Assembly (NCBI GenBank): GCA_963169765.1
Contig: CAUJEN010000052.1
Location: forward strand, 24,112 to 88,111
Source: QWHO01 sp021404945
Lineage (GTDB): Bacteria > Vulcanimicrobiota > Xenobia > Xenobiales > QWHO01
DNA: 64,000 nucleotides
Direction: 5' to 3'
The notes under the pieces are model-generated. The model was given only the letters and a program-made list of their open reading frames with translations, was not told the DNA's origin and ran no database searches. Within the stretch, counting starts at the first letter, position 1. Every line of letters begins with the position of its first letter. The position numbers and the translations under genes are program-made. This document shows positions 50,100 to 60,741 of the stretch, in pieces.

Positions 50100-51938
50100 C
50101 TACTTGGCCTTGAACTCCAGCACGCCCTCCCAGCCTTCGGGAGCGCCTTCGTCCATCAGCTGGTAAGCCCGGCGCGTCAGAAAGCTTCCCACCGGGTCTT
50201 CCAGGGGCACCTGGCGCAGCGAGCCCAGGGCGTCCATGAAACGGCCTTCGGTAAAGAGCGCCTCGCCCGCCTCGTAGGCGGTCACCTCGTCGCCTGAGAG
50301 GCCGCTGCCACCCAGCTCGACCGGCACGACCAGCTCGTGCAAGAGCAGCGCCTCGGCCATTCCGGCCGGACGGATGCGGCCCACCCGCCGACACAGCACC
50401 TCCTGGCCCAGCGAGGCGCGCACGTCAGCGGTCATGAGCACTGGCACGCCGATGTACTTGGTCAACCCCTCCAGGCGCGAGGCCTGGTTGACCACCCGGC
50501 CCATCACGCCATACTTGATCTGGTGGCGGGCTCCGATCTGTCCGGCCACCACCTCGCCACAGCCGATGCCCATGCCGCACCGCATGACCTGGCGGCGCCC
50601 TCCTGGGGCCTGGGTGCCGAAGGGCACGTCCAGCCCGTGCAGCTTCTCCAGAATGGTTCGGGCCGTGCGTACCGCCCGCAGGGAATGATCCTCACAGGCC
50701 ATGGGCGCGCCCCAGCAGGCCAGCATGGCGTCCCCCTGATAGTCCACCACGATCCCCTCTTCCTCGAAGACGGCCCCCGTCACCATGGTCATGACCTCGG
50801 TCAGGGCGTCGTGGTGCTCGAGCATCTTGTCCAGGTCCTGAGACCCCTCGTCGGCCTTCTCCGTGGCCCGAGAGAAACCGCGCAGGTCGAAGAAAAGCAC
50901 GGTCACTTGCCGACGGGCCGGATGCAGGATTGCCTCCGAGCCTCGCTGGAGCAGCAGCTTGCGCAGGGCGGGCGAGAAGAACTGGCCCACCTGGCCTTCG
51001 AGCTGGTGCATCTGGCGCAGCACCAGGTAGTGAGCCAGGGTCTCGGCCACCAGGTCGACCAGCACGCGCTCTTGCTGGCCGGGCTGGTCCTCGGTGCCCA
51101 TGGTGAGCGTGCTGCCCATCTCGCCCCCCCAGGCATAGAGTGCGTAGTCGGTGCCGGGCACAGGGGCGGCCAGGGCCCAGGTCATCTGGGCCTGGACGGT
51201 GAGCCCTTCGCCCCCACCCGCGTCCTCCCAGAGGTGGAGCGAGGTCTCCTGGCCTTTGAAAGCGGAGCGGAGCAGTCGTCGACTCGGTGGGAGCGGACGG
51301 CTCATGGCCATGGGCTGGTAGGAGTGGAGCACCTGGTAGAAGTCGCCCTGGTCTTGCTCGAGCCGCTCGGGCTCGATCTTCAGGGCCATCACCGTGCTGG
51401 CCCGGGGCAGCACTCCGGCCAGCACTTCCAGCGCCCCCTCCCACTGGCCCTGCTCGTCGGTGGCCCGCTTGAGGCGGGGCAAAAGGCGGGTCATGGCGTG
51501 CAGGCACTCGCGGGCTTGACGCTCGCGCGCCCCCTCGCGACTGGAGTGGGCCAGCGTCATCTCGCGGGCCGGGGTGGGGGGCTCAGAGGAGCGGTCGCTC
51601 GTGGCGAACTGGAAGTGGGTGCTGCCCACCACGAAGTGCTGGCCGGCCGAAAGCTCGAAGTCGTCACTGTCCTGGCCACGGAAGAAGATCGGGTTGCGAG
51701 CCTCGGGACAGCGGCGGACGCGCAGCCCCGTCAGGGTGCGGGCCACCCAGAAATGGCGCCGGCTGAGGGTGGGGTCGCCGGCCACCGTGAGCTTGCCTTC
51801 CGGCTCCTGCGCCTCGGGCCGCCCCACAAGGACTTCCGTCTCGGGGATGACCCAGCGTTGCACCTGCTTATCGGGCGCGACGGCCGTCAGCCAGGCTCCT
51901 GTGGCCACGGGAGCTTCAGCGGAAGTGCGGGAGGACAT
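50100..51938 (-). CDS. FHA-domain class III adenylate/guanylate cyclase
   Basis: At 612 residues: an N-terminal FHA-like domain (about 30-110; ETEVLVGRPEAQEP, DPTLSRRHFWVAR), a GAF-like middle with TVMALKIEPE and MTWALAAPVPGTDYALYAWG, then the cyclase catalytic domain from ~335. The catalytic domain shows VLFFDLRGFSRATE (metal Asp), VVDYQGDAMLACWGAP (second metal Asp) and IKYGVMGRVVNQASRLEGL with the substrate-binding region and conserved Asn/Arg. It would make cAMP (less likely cGMP) in response to phosphoprotein binding or a small ligand. A short helical C-tail follows. It overlaps the next upstream gene (LLM) by 23 bases. Confidence 0.9.
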   Translation of the reverse strand: MSSRTSAEAPVATGAWLTAVAPDKQVQRWVIPETEVLVGRPEAQEPEGKLTVAGDPTLSRRHFWVARTLTGLRVRRCPEARNPIFFRGQDSDDFELSAGQHFVVGSTHFQFATSDRSSEPPTPAREMTLAHSSREGARERQARECLHAMTRLLPRLKRATDEQGQWEGALEVLAGVLPRASTVMALKIEPERLEQDQGDFYQVLHSYQPMAMSRPLPPSRRLLRSAFKGQETSLHLWEDAGGGEGLTVQAQMTWALAAPVPGTDYALYAWGGEMGSTLTMGTEDQPGQQERVLVDLVAETLAHYLVLRQMHQLEGQVGQFFSPALRKLLLQRGSEAILHPARRQVTVLFFDLRGFSRATEKADEGSQDLDKMLEHHDALTEVMTMVTGAVFEEEGIVVDYQGDAMLACWGAPMACEDHSLRAVRTARTILEKLHGLDVPFGTQAPGGRRQVMRCGMGIGCGEVVAGQIGARHQIKYGVMGRVVNQASRLEGLTKYIGVPVLMTADVRASLGQEVLCRRVGRIRPAGMAEALLLHELVVPVELGGSGLSGDEVTAYEAGEALFTEGRFMDALGSLRQVPLEDPVGSFLTRRAYQLMDEGAPEGWEGVLEFKAK

Positions 51939-52911
51939 GGTCGCCGTATTCGGCTACGATGCGCTCTTCCTCTTCACACATGAGATAGATGTTGAACTGG
52001 GTGACGCCCGCTCGCTTGAGCTCTTCCAGCTTGTGGATATGAGCCGCCGGATCGCCCAGAATGCTGAAGCTATCGATGATGTCGGAGCTGATGAAGTCGA
52101 GGTGGTCTGCGTTCTTGTCGGCGTGGTGCTTGTAGTCGTAGCCCTTGCGCCCTTCAATGTACTGCACCAGGCGCTCGGGCACGTCCCCCCCGCCGTCCTT
52201 ACCGTACTTCTCCACCAGGTCGGCCACGTGGTTGCCCACCATGGCCGGGAACCACTTCGTCTGGGCCCGGCCCTTCTCCAGATCGCCCACCCAGACCGGA
52301 GCGGCCGACATGATGCGGAACCTGCTCATATCCCGGCCGGCCTTTTCGCCCGCCTCCAGGGCCTGCTTGCTGAACCACTTGACCAGCCACGGGTCGGCCA
52401 GCTGCAGGATGAGCCCGTCGGCATGCTCGCCGGCGCAGGCCAGGGCTTTGGGACCGTAAGCGGCAAACCAGGCGGGCATGGGGGAGTTGGACCAGACCAG
52501 CTCGACCTCGCGCTCATCGACCTCGACCTTCTTCCCCGCGGCCAGATCCACGCAGGCGCGCGAGAACTCGACCATGGTCTGCAGGTTGAGGGGTTTTTTT
52601 CCCAGCACGCGCCGCGAGCTGTCGCCCCGCCCCACGCCCAGGTCGTAGCGGTTGCCGCTGAGACGGTTGAGCTGGGCAAAGGTGGAGGCGGCCACGGTCC
52701 AGTCGCGCACACCGGGGTTGGTCACGCAGGGTCCGTAGCGCAGCCTTTCGGTCTCGCGCATGCAGACGGCCATGGTGGTGTAGCACTCGGGCCACAGCAC
52801 GTGCGAGTCGAAGAACCAGACGTAGTCGAATCCTGCCGCCTCGGCCTGCTTGCACAACGCAACGGTGCGCTCGGGGCTGATGTCTCCCTTGAACGTGATG
52901 CCAAATTCCAC
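51916..52911 (-). CDS. LLM-class F420-dependent oxidoreductase
   Basis: A 331-residue luciferase-like monooxygenase: EFGITFKGDISPERTVALCK at the N-terminus, AGFDYVWFFDSHVLW, VTNPGVRDWTVAASTFAQL and YDLGVGRGDSSRRVL, followed by PMPAWFAAYGPKALACAG. This block order is that of F420-dependent (Mer/F420-glucose-6-phosphate-type) enzymes rather than FMN luciferases. The frame extends to 53028, but GTG 52911 gives the correct N-terminus. It implies that the organism makes or imports F420, which the window itself does not prove. Divergent from the YyaL-like gene, with ~106 bases of promoter space. Confidence 0.85.
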   Translation of the reverse strand: MEFGITFKGDISPERTVALCKQAEAAGFDYVWFFDSHVLWPECYTTMAVCMRETERLRYGPCVTNPGVRDWTVAASTFAQLNRLSGNRYDLGVGRGDSSRRVLGKKPLNLQTMVEFSRACVDLAAGKKVEVDEREVELVWSNSPMPAWFAAYGPKALACAGEHADGLILQLADPWLVKWFSKQALEAGEKAGRDMSRFRIMSAAPVWVGDLEKGRAQTKWFPAMVGNHVADLVEKYGKDGGGDVPERLVQYIEGRKGYDYKHHADKNADHLDFISSDIIDSFSILGDPAAHIHKLEELKRAGVTQFNIYLMCEEEERIVAEYGDHVLPHFR

Positions 52912-53017
52912 AGCCGGGCCTGCCTTCTCTGGTGATGGAGAACAGGCCTTCGAACGAAGGGGAGGGCGTTTCCTGCCTTGCCAGGATTGCCGCGGCGCGG
53001 CAGGAAAGGAGCCGCCC

Positions 53018-55009
<1,992 letters not shown>

Positions 55010-55013
55010 AAAA

Positions 55014-55038
55014 AGCCCCGCTGCCAGGCAGCGGGGCT
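55014..55038. terminator. Hairpin between convergent genes
   Basis: AGCCCCGCTGCC (55014-55025) pairs with 55027-55038; preceded by a run of A, it can act as a bidirectional terminator for the YyaL-like and Bax-inhibitor genes. Confidence 0.75.
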
Positions 55039-55054
55039 CCTTGCTCGAGGTTGG

Positions 55055-55825
55055 TCAGTCGCGCCGGCCGCCGGCGAACATCATCAAGATGCGCAACACG
55101 GCCTGGAAGACCATGAACAGGCCGGCGAACAGCGTCACCGCGCCGTAGACCGGGTTGTCATACTCGGGGTCGTGCAGCACGCCGGAGGTCGAGTAGACCA
55201 GGGTCATGGTGCCGAAGATGCCGATGCCGGCGGTGATGAGCGTGCCCACCAGGCCGCTGTGAAGGAACACCCCGTTGATCAGGATGGCCCCGGCGATGGC
55301 GAAGAACATCCCCATCATCATGGCCCGGGGGGCGGAGTAGTGCTGGCCGCTTTTGTAGACAGCGAAGGTCACCGCTCCGAAGATCACGGCCGTGATGACC
55401 AGCGCCTGCTGCACCAGGTTGGGGCCCAGACTGCCCACGCTCAAGATCATGGCGATGAAGATGAGCGGCGCCAGCACCATGCCAGACACGAAGCCGTCAG
55501 CGGCCAGGGCCAGCGAGGCCTTCATCGGGTCGGAGCGAGAGAAACGCAGGGCCAGGTTGGGCAGAACGTTGATGAGGATCATGGCCGTGATCCAGCCCGG
55601 CCAGGTGCACATGAACTGGACCCAGGGCTCGAGTTGGTAGCCCACCCAGCCGCCCGCCATGGCGGCGGCGCAGCTGATGCACAGGTAACGGTAGGTGGCC
55701 CGGATCAGCTCGGCCCGGTCGGGGCTCAGCGAGATGGTGGTCCAGAGCCGCTCCCGGGTGGAAAGCGGCCGGTAGCTCGGGGGCTCGGTTTCGGGACGAT
55801 ACGGCTCCGTGGTGGCAGGTTGCAC
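55055..55825 (-). CDS. Bax inhibitor-1/YccA family membrane protein
   Basis: A 256-residue multi-spanning protein with a charged N-terminus followed by seven hydrophobic segments (for example AVIFGAVTFAVYKSGQ, FFAIAGAILINGVFL, LITAGIGIFGTMTLV). The final part with STSGVLHDPEYDNPVYGAV and ending AVLRILMMFAGGRRD is the BI-1/YccA conserved region; the charged D-containing turn is the pH-sensing/Ca2+ leak element. These proteins affect membrane ion balance or proteolysis at the membrane. GTG 55825 with AGGAGG eight bases upstream is a good start. Confidence 0.93.
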   Translation of the reverse strand: MQPATTEPYRPETEPPSYRPLSTRERLWTTISLSPDRAELIRATYRYLCISCAAAMAGGWVGYQLEPWVQFMCTWPGWITAMILINVLPNLALRFSRSDPMKASLALAADGFVSGMVLAPLIFIAMILSVGSLGPNLVQQALVITAVIFGAVTFAVYKSGQHYSAPRAMMMGMFFAIAGAILINGVFLHSGLVGTLITAGIGIFGTMTLVYSTSGVLHDPEYDNPVYGAVTLFAGLFMVFQAVLRILMMFAGGRRD

Positions 55826-55898
55826 GGCTTGCCTCCTGTCTTCTTCTCGGTCTGAGGAGATTTTCGAATCCGAATCCCGGGTTCCTCCCGGGGTCGTG

Positions 55899-57284
55899 CT
55901 ATCCGCGCAGCTCGAGCGCCCAGTTGTAGAGAGAAATGTAGCTGCGGGCCGAGCGGGTCCAGGAGAAGTCGACGCTCATGGCCCGGCGCATCGCCTCCTC
56001 CCATGAGGGGCGTTGGCGATAGTCGCCCAGAGCCCGGGCCAGAGCCCCCAGCATGTCGCCCGTCTCGTAAGGGCCGAAGAGGTAGCCTACTCCCTCCGGA
56101 TGATGGCGGTCCACGATGGTATCCACCAGCCCCCCGGTCGCCCGAGCAACCGGCAGGGTGCCGTAGCGCATGGCCAGCATCTGGGAGATGCCGCAGGGCT
56201 CGAACCAGGAGGGCATCAGGAAGATGTCGCTGCCGGCATAGACCTGGCGTGCCAGGTCGGCGTTGAAGCCGATGAAGTTGGCCACCCGTTCGGGGTGGTG
56301 GACGGTGGCCCAGTGGAAGGCCTGCTCGTAGTCGTGCAGCCCCGAGCCGAGCACCATCAGCTGGGCGTCCGAGAGGTGGATGATGCTTTGCAAGGCCTCC
56401 ACGATGAGCCGGATCCCCTTCTGGCCGTCGAGTCGAGAGACCACCCCGATCAGGGGGACGTCGGGCCGCTGAGGAAGCCCTACCCGACGCTGCAGGTCGG
56501 CCTTGCAGGCCGCCTTGCCCCGCAGGTCGCCGGCATGGAAGCGGGCGGCCAGGGCCCTGTCGGTGGCCGGGTCGTAGGACTCCATGTCGATGCCGTTGAC
56601 AATTCCGGCCAGTCGGTGCGCCTTCTCGCGCAGCTTGCCTTCCAGCCCGAACCCATACTCTTGCCGCTGGATCTCCTGGGCGTAGGTAGGGCTCACGGTG
56701 GTGACCACGTCGGCGGCCCAGATTGCTTGTTCCATCAGGTTGAGCGGACCCCTGGCGTCGTAGACTCCGACCAGGGGCCATTTCTCGGGCACGAAGGCAC
56801 CCTGGTGGGCGATGTTGTGGATGGTGAAGACCAGGCCGGCCCGGTCGGGAGCTGCCCAATGCACCCGCAGAGCGGCCGCCGAGTGCCAGTCGTGGGCGTG
56901 CACGATGTCCGGCCTCCAGCCCGCGTATCGGCACGCCTCCAGGGCGGCCCGACTGAACAGCACGAAGCGCTCGGCGTCGTCACCATGACCGTAGATCGAG
57001 TCGCGTGAGCCGAAGAAATACTGGTTCTCCAGGAAGAGAGTATTCCCGTCCGGGGTAGCCAGCAGCTGGCATTCCTCGCGTCGCCAGTCCATGTAGACCG
57101 GGAAGTTGTCCAGCACCTTGCTCAACTGCCATTTGCCCGGGTCGACCGTGCCATAGCGGGGCACCATCAAACGCACATCGACGCCTTCGCGTCGCAGGGC
57201 CTGGGGCATGGCTCCGGCCACGTCGCCCAGCCCACCGATCTTGACATAAGGGACCGCCTCGGCGGCCAGAAAGAGAACGTTCAT
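55899..57284 (-). CDS. glgA: Glycogen synthase (ADP-glucose type)
   Basis: At 461 residues this fits GT5 glycogen synthase. The N-terminal MNVLFLAAEAVPYVKIGGLGDVAG holds the K-x-G-G-L nucleotide-sugar motif in two contiguous parts, and DIVHAHDWHSAAALRVHW, VNGIDMESYDPATD, SRLDGQKGIRLIVEALQS and MPSWFEPCGISQMLAMRYGT follow in family order. It extends alpha-1,4-glucan from ADP-glucose. The frame continues upstream to 58292, but ATG 57284 is the clear start. No glgB, glgC or glgP is in the window. Confidence 0.95.
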   Translation of the reverse strand: MNVLFLAAEAVPYVKIGGLGDVAGAMPQALRREGVDVRLMVPRYGTVDPGKWQLSKVLDNFPVYMDWRREECQLLATPDGNTLFLENQYFFGSRDSIYGHGDDAERFVLFSRAALEACRYAGWRPDIVHAHDWHSAAALRVHWAAPDRAGLVFTIHNIAHQGAFVPEKWPLVGVYDARGPLNLMEQAIWAADVVTTVSPTYAQEIQRQEYGFGLEGKLREKAHRLAGIVNGIDMESYDPATDRALAARFHAGDLRGKAACKADLQRRVGLPQRPDVPLIGVVSRLDGQKGIRLIVEALQSIIHLSDAQLMVLGSGLHDYEQAFHWATVHHPERVANFIGFNADLARQVYAGSDIFLMPSWFEPCGISQMLAMRYGTLPVARATGGLVDTIVDRHHPEGVGYLFGPYETGDMLGALARALGDYRQRPSWEEAMRRAMSVDFSWTRSARSYISLYNWALELRG

Positions 57285-57371
57285 GAGCGGCCGCTTCGGC
57301 GGCTCGGGGAGGAACCCCCTCTGCGCGCGTGAAAGGGCCCGCCCCGAAACCAAGCGGAACTCGAGGAGTCT

Positions 57372-58199
57372 ATGTCCAAGATCGCCTTCATTGGAAGCGG
57401 AGTCATGGCCGAGGCCATGATCCTGGGAATTCTGGCTCACAAGCTCTACTTGCCTGAGCAGATACACTGCTCGGACACGCTCCCGGCCCGGGGTGACTTC
57501 CTGCGCGAGCGCTACGGGGTGCACGCCACCACCGACAACCTGGCTGCGGCCGAGGGAGCTGAGACGGTCGTGCTGTCCGTCAAGCCTCAGGTGCTGGCCG
57601 AGGTTCTGGGCGAGATGAAGGGGAAGATCAAGAGCGACCAGCTGGTCCTGAGCATCGTGGCTGGAGCCACCAGCCAGAGCATCCAGCAATTGCTGGCTCA
57701 CGGCGCCGTGGTGCGGGTGATGCCCAACACCCCGGCCCGCATCGGGGAGGGGATGAGCGTCTGGACATCCACCCCCGAGGTCTCCCAGGCCGACTCGGCC
57801 CGGGCGCGGGCCCTGCTGCAGGCGCTGGGCAAGGAGATCTACGTCGACCATGAGAGCGACCTGGACAAGGCCACCGCCCTCTCGGGCACCGGCCCCGCTT
57901 ACGTCTTCTTGTTCATGGAGGCGCTGGTGGACGCCGGCGTGCACATGGGCTTTCCTCGGCGTATCGCTCAGGAGCTGGTGCTGCAGACCGTCAAGGGCTC
58001 GGTGGAGTTTGCCATCCAGGCCAACTCCACCCACCTCGCGGAGTTGCGCAACCAGGTCACCTCTCCTGGCGGCACCACCGCCGACGCTCTCTACCAGATG
58101 GAGAAGGGCGGGCTGCGCACCATCCTCTCCAAGGCCGTGTTCTCGGCCTATACCAAGTCCAAGCGCCTGAGCGAGGTCTCCAGCCACGCCCAGCACTGA
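57372..58199 (+). CDS. proC: Pyrroline-5-carboxylate reductase
   Basis: A 275-residue enzyme that makes proline from pyrroline-5-carboxylate with NAD(P)H. N-terminal FIGSGVMAEAM is the dinucleotide loop; SVKPQVLAEVL, RVMPNTPARIGEGMSVW and the C-terminal LSGTGPAYVFLFMEALVDAG and VTSPGGTTADALY are signatures of ProC. ATG 57372. Divergent from glgA with 87 bases between. Confidence 0.95.
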   Translation: MSKIAFIGSGVMAEAMILGILAHKLYLPEQIHCSDTLPARGDFLRERYGVHATTDNLAAAEGAETVVLSVKPQVLAEVLGEMKGKIKSDQLVLSIVAGATSQSIQQLLAHGAVVRVMPNTPARIGEGMSVWTSTPEVSQADSARARALLQALGKEIYVDHESDLDKATALSGTGPAYVFLFMEALVDAGVHMGFPRRIAQELVLQTVKGSVEFAIQANSTHLAELRNQVTSPGGTTADALYQMEKGGLRTILSKAVFSAYTKSKRLSEVSSHAQH

Positions 58200-58202
58200 C
58201 TG

Positions 58203-58211
58203 TGCTATACT
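58203..58211 (+). promoter_or_regulatory. Extended -10 promoter element before ecfT
   Basis: TGCTATACT, the same extended -10 form as at 16986, sits right after the proC stop. A start site near 58218 would put the ecfT leader at only ~9 bases. Confidence 0.45.
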
Positions 58212-58226
58212 GACGCGCGGAGGGCC

Positions 58227-59030
58227 GTGGCCATCGAGTTCCTGCGCAATCTGACCCTGGGCCAATACGTCAGCGGCGAGTCCTGGCTGCACCGCCTCGA
58301 TCCGCGCGTCAAGCTGGCCATTCTGGCGGCGGTGATGGGAGCCGTCTTCTGGCTCGAGCAGGCCCTCAGCCTGGCTTTGCTGATCGCGCTGGCGCTGCTT
58401 TTGGGTCGCTCGGCCGGGCTGCGCCCGAGTTACCTGTTGCGCGGGCTGCGCCCTGTCTGGCCGCTGCTCATGCTGACGCTGGTCTTCAACGCCTTCTTCG
58501 GCCCCGGCCCCCGGCTGGAGGGCTTCCCCATCAGCCTCAACGGTCTCGAGCGAGGCGGCCTGCTGGCCATCCGCCTGATCGGGCTGGTTCTCTGCACCAC
58601 CCTGCTGACCCTCACGACATCACCCTTGCGGCTGTGCGACGGCATCGAGAGCATGCTGGCCCCGCTGGGCTGGGTGGGTGGAAGGCCCCACGAGGTAGCG
58701 CTCGTTTTTACCATCGCTCTGCGCTTCGTGCCCACGCTGGCCCTGGAGGCGGAGCGCATCGGGCAGGCCCAGATGGCCCGCGGGGCAGCCTTCGACCGGG
58801 GCGGCCTGCTGGCCCGGACGGGCGCTCTGGTGGCCCTGCTGGTGCCCCTTTTCACGCGCGCCTTCCAGCACGCCGACCAGCTGGCGGTGGCCATGGAGGC
58901 TCGCGGTTATACCGGCGGCAAAGGTCGCAGCCGTTGGCGCGAGCTTCGCCTGCGACCGGCCGATGGTCTGGCCTTTCTGCTCTCTCTTGCCGTGCTGGCC
59001 GGCCTGGTGGCCGGCGAACGTTTCTGGTGA
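58227..59030 (+). CDS. ecfT: ECF transporter T component (EcfT/CbiQ family)
   Basis: A 267-residue membrane protein with five or six hydrophobic segments. HRLDPRVKLAILAAV at residue 22 is the standard N-terminal block, and the two coupling motifs are QMARGAAFDRG near 187 and AMEARGYTGG near 224 (A-R-G type) that contact the EcfA ATPases. EcfT transmits ATPase movement to a substrate-specific S component for vitamin or metal uptake. No ecfA or S component is in the window, so it is either an orphan or served by genes elsewhere. GTG 58227 follows GGAGG. Confidence 0.9.
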   Translation: MAIEFLRNLTLGQYVSGESWLHRLDPRVKLAILAAVMGAVFWLEQALSLALLIALALLLGRSAGLRPSYLLRGLRPVWPLLMLTLVFNAFFGPGPRLEGFPISLNGLERGGLLAIRLIGLVLCTTLLTLTTSPLRLCDGIESMLAPLGWVGGRPHEVALVFTIALRFVPTLALEAERIGQAQMARGAAFDRGGLLARTGALVALLVPLFTRAFQHADQLAVAMEARGYTGGKGRSRWRELRLRPADGLAFLLSLAVLAGLVAGERFW

Positions 59031-59788
59031 CCCGCTATCGTCTGGTGGTTGAGTACAACGGCACTGGCTTTGCCGGCTTTCAGAAGCTGTCTCGCAAACG
59101 CACCGTGCAGGGTGAGCTGGAGCGGGTCTACGAGCGGCTCTGCGGGCACAAGGTGCGGGTGCTGGGGGCGGGGCGCACCGACACCGGGGTCCACGCCACC
59201 GGTCAGGTGGTCGCCTTCGACTCAGCCAACCCGCGCACCGGCGAGCAGGTGGTGCAGGCGGGCAACCTCATGCTGCCGCCCGACATCCGGGTGGTCACTG
59301 CCGAGATCGTGGGCCCCGACTTCCACCCTCGTTTCTCGGCCCGCTCGCGCACTTATCGCTACTTGATCGTGAACGGTCCTCCCGACCCGATCCTGTCCGG
59401 CCTGGCCTGGGTGGTGCCGGGAAGGCTCGATCTCGAGGCTATGCGAGCGGCTGCCGAGCACCTGCTCGGCAAGCACGACTTCTCAGCCTTCACCTCGAGG
59501 CCGGAAGGCCAGCGACGCGAGCGAACTCTGTTGCATCTCGAGCTGGGGCAGGCCGAGACCGCCCCCGGCCCCCCTCCTCTGGATCGGCTGGGGCCTTTTG
59601 TCTGGGTGGAGGCCCGGGCCGACTCGTTCATGCGCCGCATGGTGCGATTCATGGTGGGCGCCCTGGTCAGGGTGGGCAGTGGCGAATGGGAGAGCGATCA
59701 GGTGCGTCGGGCCCTGGAGGCCCGCCAATCGACTCACATGCCGCTGGCCCCGCCCGGCGGGCTTTATCTGGTCAGGGTGGATTACTGA
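59027..59788 (+). CDS. truA: tRNA pseudouridine(38-40) synthase TruA
   Basis: 253 residues, usual for TruA. It converts U38-U40 of the anticodon arm to pseudouridine. Catalytic Asp is D52 in GAGRTDTGVHA; RYRLVVEYNGTGFAGFQ, RTYRYLIVNG and FMRRMVRFMVGALVRVGSG are family blocks. GTG 59027 overlaps the ecfT stop by four bases. The 3' end overlaps the end of the methyltransferase gene on the other strand by 7 bases. The frame upstream to 58634 is antisense noise. Confidence 0.95.
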   Translation: MTRYRLVVEYNGTGFAGFQKLSRKRTVQGELERVYERLCGHKVRVLGAGRTDTGVHATGQVVAFDSANPRTGEQVVQAGNLMLPPDIRVVTAEIVGPDFHPRFSARSRTYRYLIVNGPPDPILSGLAWVVPGRLDLEAMRAAAEHLLGKHDFSAFTSRPEGQRRERTLLHLELGQAETAPGPPPLDRLGPFVWVEARADSFMRRMVRFMVGALVRVGSGEWESDQVRRALEARQSTHMPLAPPGGLYLVRVDY

Positions 59789-60741
59789 GCGGCCGGCTTG
59801 CGGGCGAACCCGCGCCACGAGTTGCGGTTATGCCAGCCGATCACGACCTCCTGGAAGCCCTGAAACCAGGCCGAGAACTCCTCTTTGCGCAGATAGTGGG
59901 AGTAGGTCGGGTGCAGGTGGTCGAAGACGATGGTCTCCAGCTCGATGAGCGGAAAGCCTCCCACATACATCAGGTAGTCACGATAAAAGAGGGGAGCCTG
60001 GGGCCAGAGCTTGAGCAGCGGCGCATAGAGCCCGCGCGCGATCAGCTTGACGCTGACGGCTCCGAGCCAGGCCAGGCCGTGCAGCATCGGGGCGGGAACG
60101 CGACGGAAGATGTTGATCCGCAGGGGGTCGAGGAAATACAGGATCCAGCCGTTGTTCTCGCGCCCGTAGACCCAGGCCGACAAGTGCCCGCCGGGCTTGA
60201 CCTGACGGGCCAGAGAGTCGAAGGCCGCCCGGGGGTCGCTCAGATGGTGCAGCACGCCGATGGAGAAGGCATAGTCGAAGGTGCCGGGGCGAAAGGGAGG
60301 GTGCATCAGGTCGGCCTGCACGAAGGCCAGGTTGGACGCCTCGCCGGCGTTGGCCCGGGCCACGTCCACCGCCTCTGTGATGTCCAGGGCTACCACCAGC
60401 CGTGCGCCGTGCTTGCCCGCCACCACCGTGTGACGACCTTTGCCGCAGCCCGCCTCGAGTACCAGCTTGTCGCGGAAGAACTCGGGCCCGACCGGGGCGA
60501 GCCAGTCGAAGAACTGGCGCTCGTAGAGCGCTGTGTTCAGCTCGCGATAGAACTTCCACTGATACTCAAAGCCGCTGGAGCGGTTCTCGACAAAGCGGGG
60601 AATGCCGTCGCGCACTGGATAGGAGTGGCGGCAGGCGGGGCAGTGAAGGTAGCCCTCCAGCACCTCCTCGGCGGCTGGCTCGCTGTGCAGTTGGCCGTGA
60701 CACGTTGGGCAGACCAGGAGCTCGAGCAGGCTGCGCTTCAA
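59782..60741 (-). CDS. SAM-dependent methyltransferase with Trm112-like zinc ribbon
   Basis: A 319-residue protein. Residues 1-50 form a Trm112-like ribbon (LLELLVCPTCHGQLH, then LHCPACRHSYPVRDGIPRFV), which is often fused to or paired with methyltransferases. The SAM motif is LVLEAGCGKGRHTVVAGKHG near residue 111 and ALDITEAVD follows; IGVLHHLSDPRAAF is motif post-II. It starts at TTG 60741, overlapping the TGA of the upstream GT2 gene (TTGA). The acceptor is unknown, but sugar-lipid partners are plausible given the glycosyltransferase next to it. Confidence 0.87.
   Translation of the reverse strand: MKRSLLELLVCPTCHGQLHSEPAAEEVLEGYLHCPACRHSYPVRDGIPRFVENRSSGFEYQWKFYRELNTALYERQFFDWLAPVGPEFFRDKLVLEAGCGKGRHTVVAGKHGARLVVALDITEAVDVARANAGEASNLAFVQADLMHPPFRPGTFDYAFSIGVLHHLSDPRAAFDSLARQVKPGGHLSAWVYGRENNGWILYFLDPLRINIFRRVPAPMLHGLAWLGAVSVKLIARGLYAPLLKLWPQAPLFYRDYLMYVGGFPLIELETIVFDHLHPTYSHYLRKEEFSAWFQGFQEVVIGWHNRNSWRGFARKPAAQ

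Noticed and set aside
49963..50166. Plus-strand ORF starting MRHKIKDQVDID
   Set aside because: Its second half is the antisense of the cyclase C-terminus and no ribosome-binding site is evident; the first 45 residues could be real but I cannot support it.
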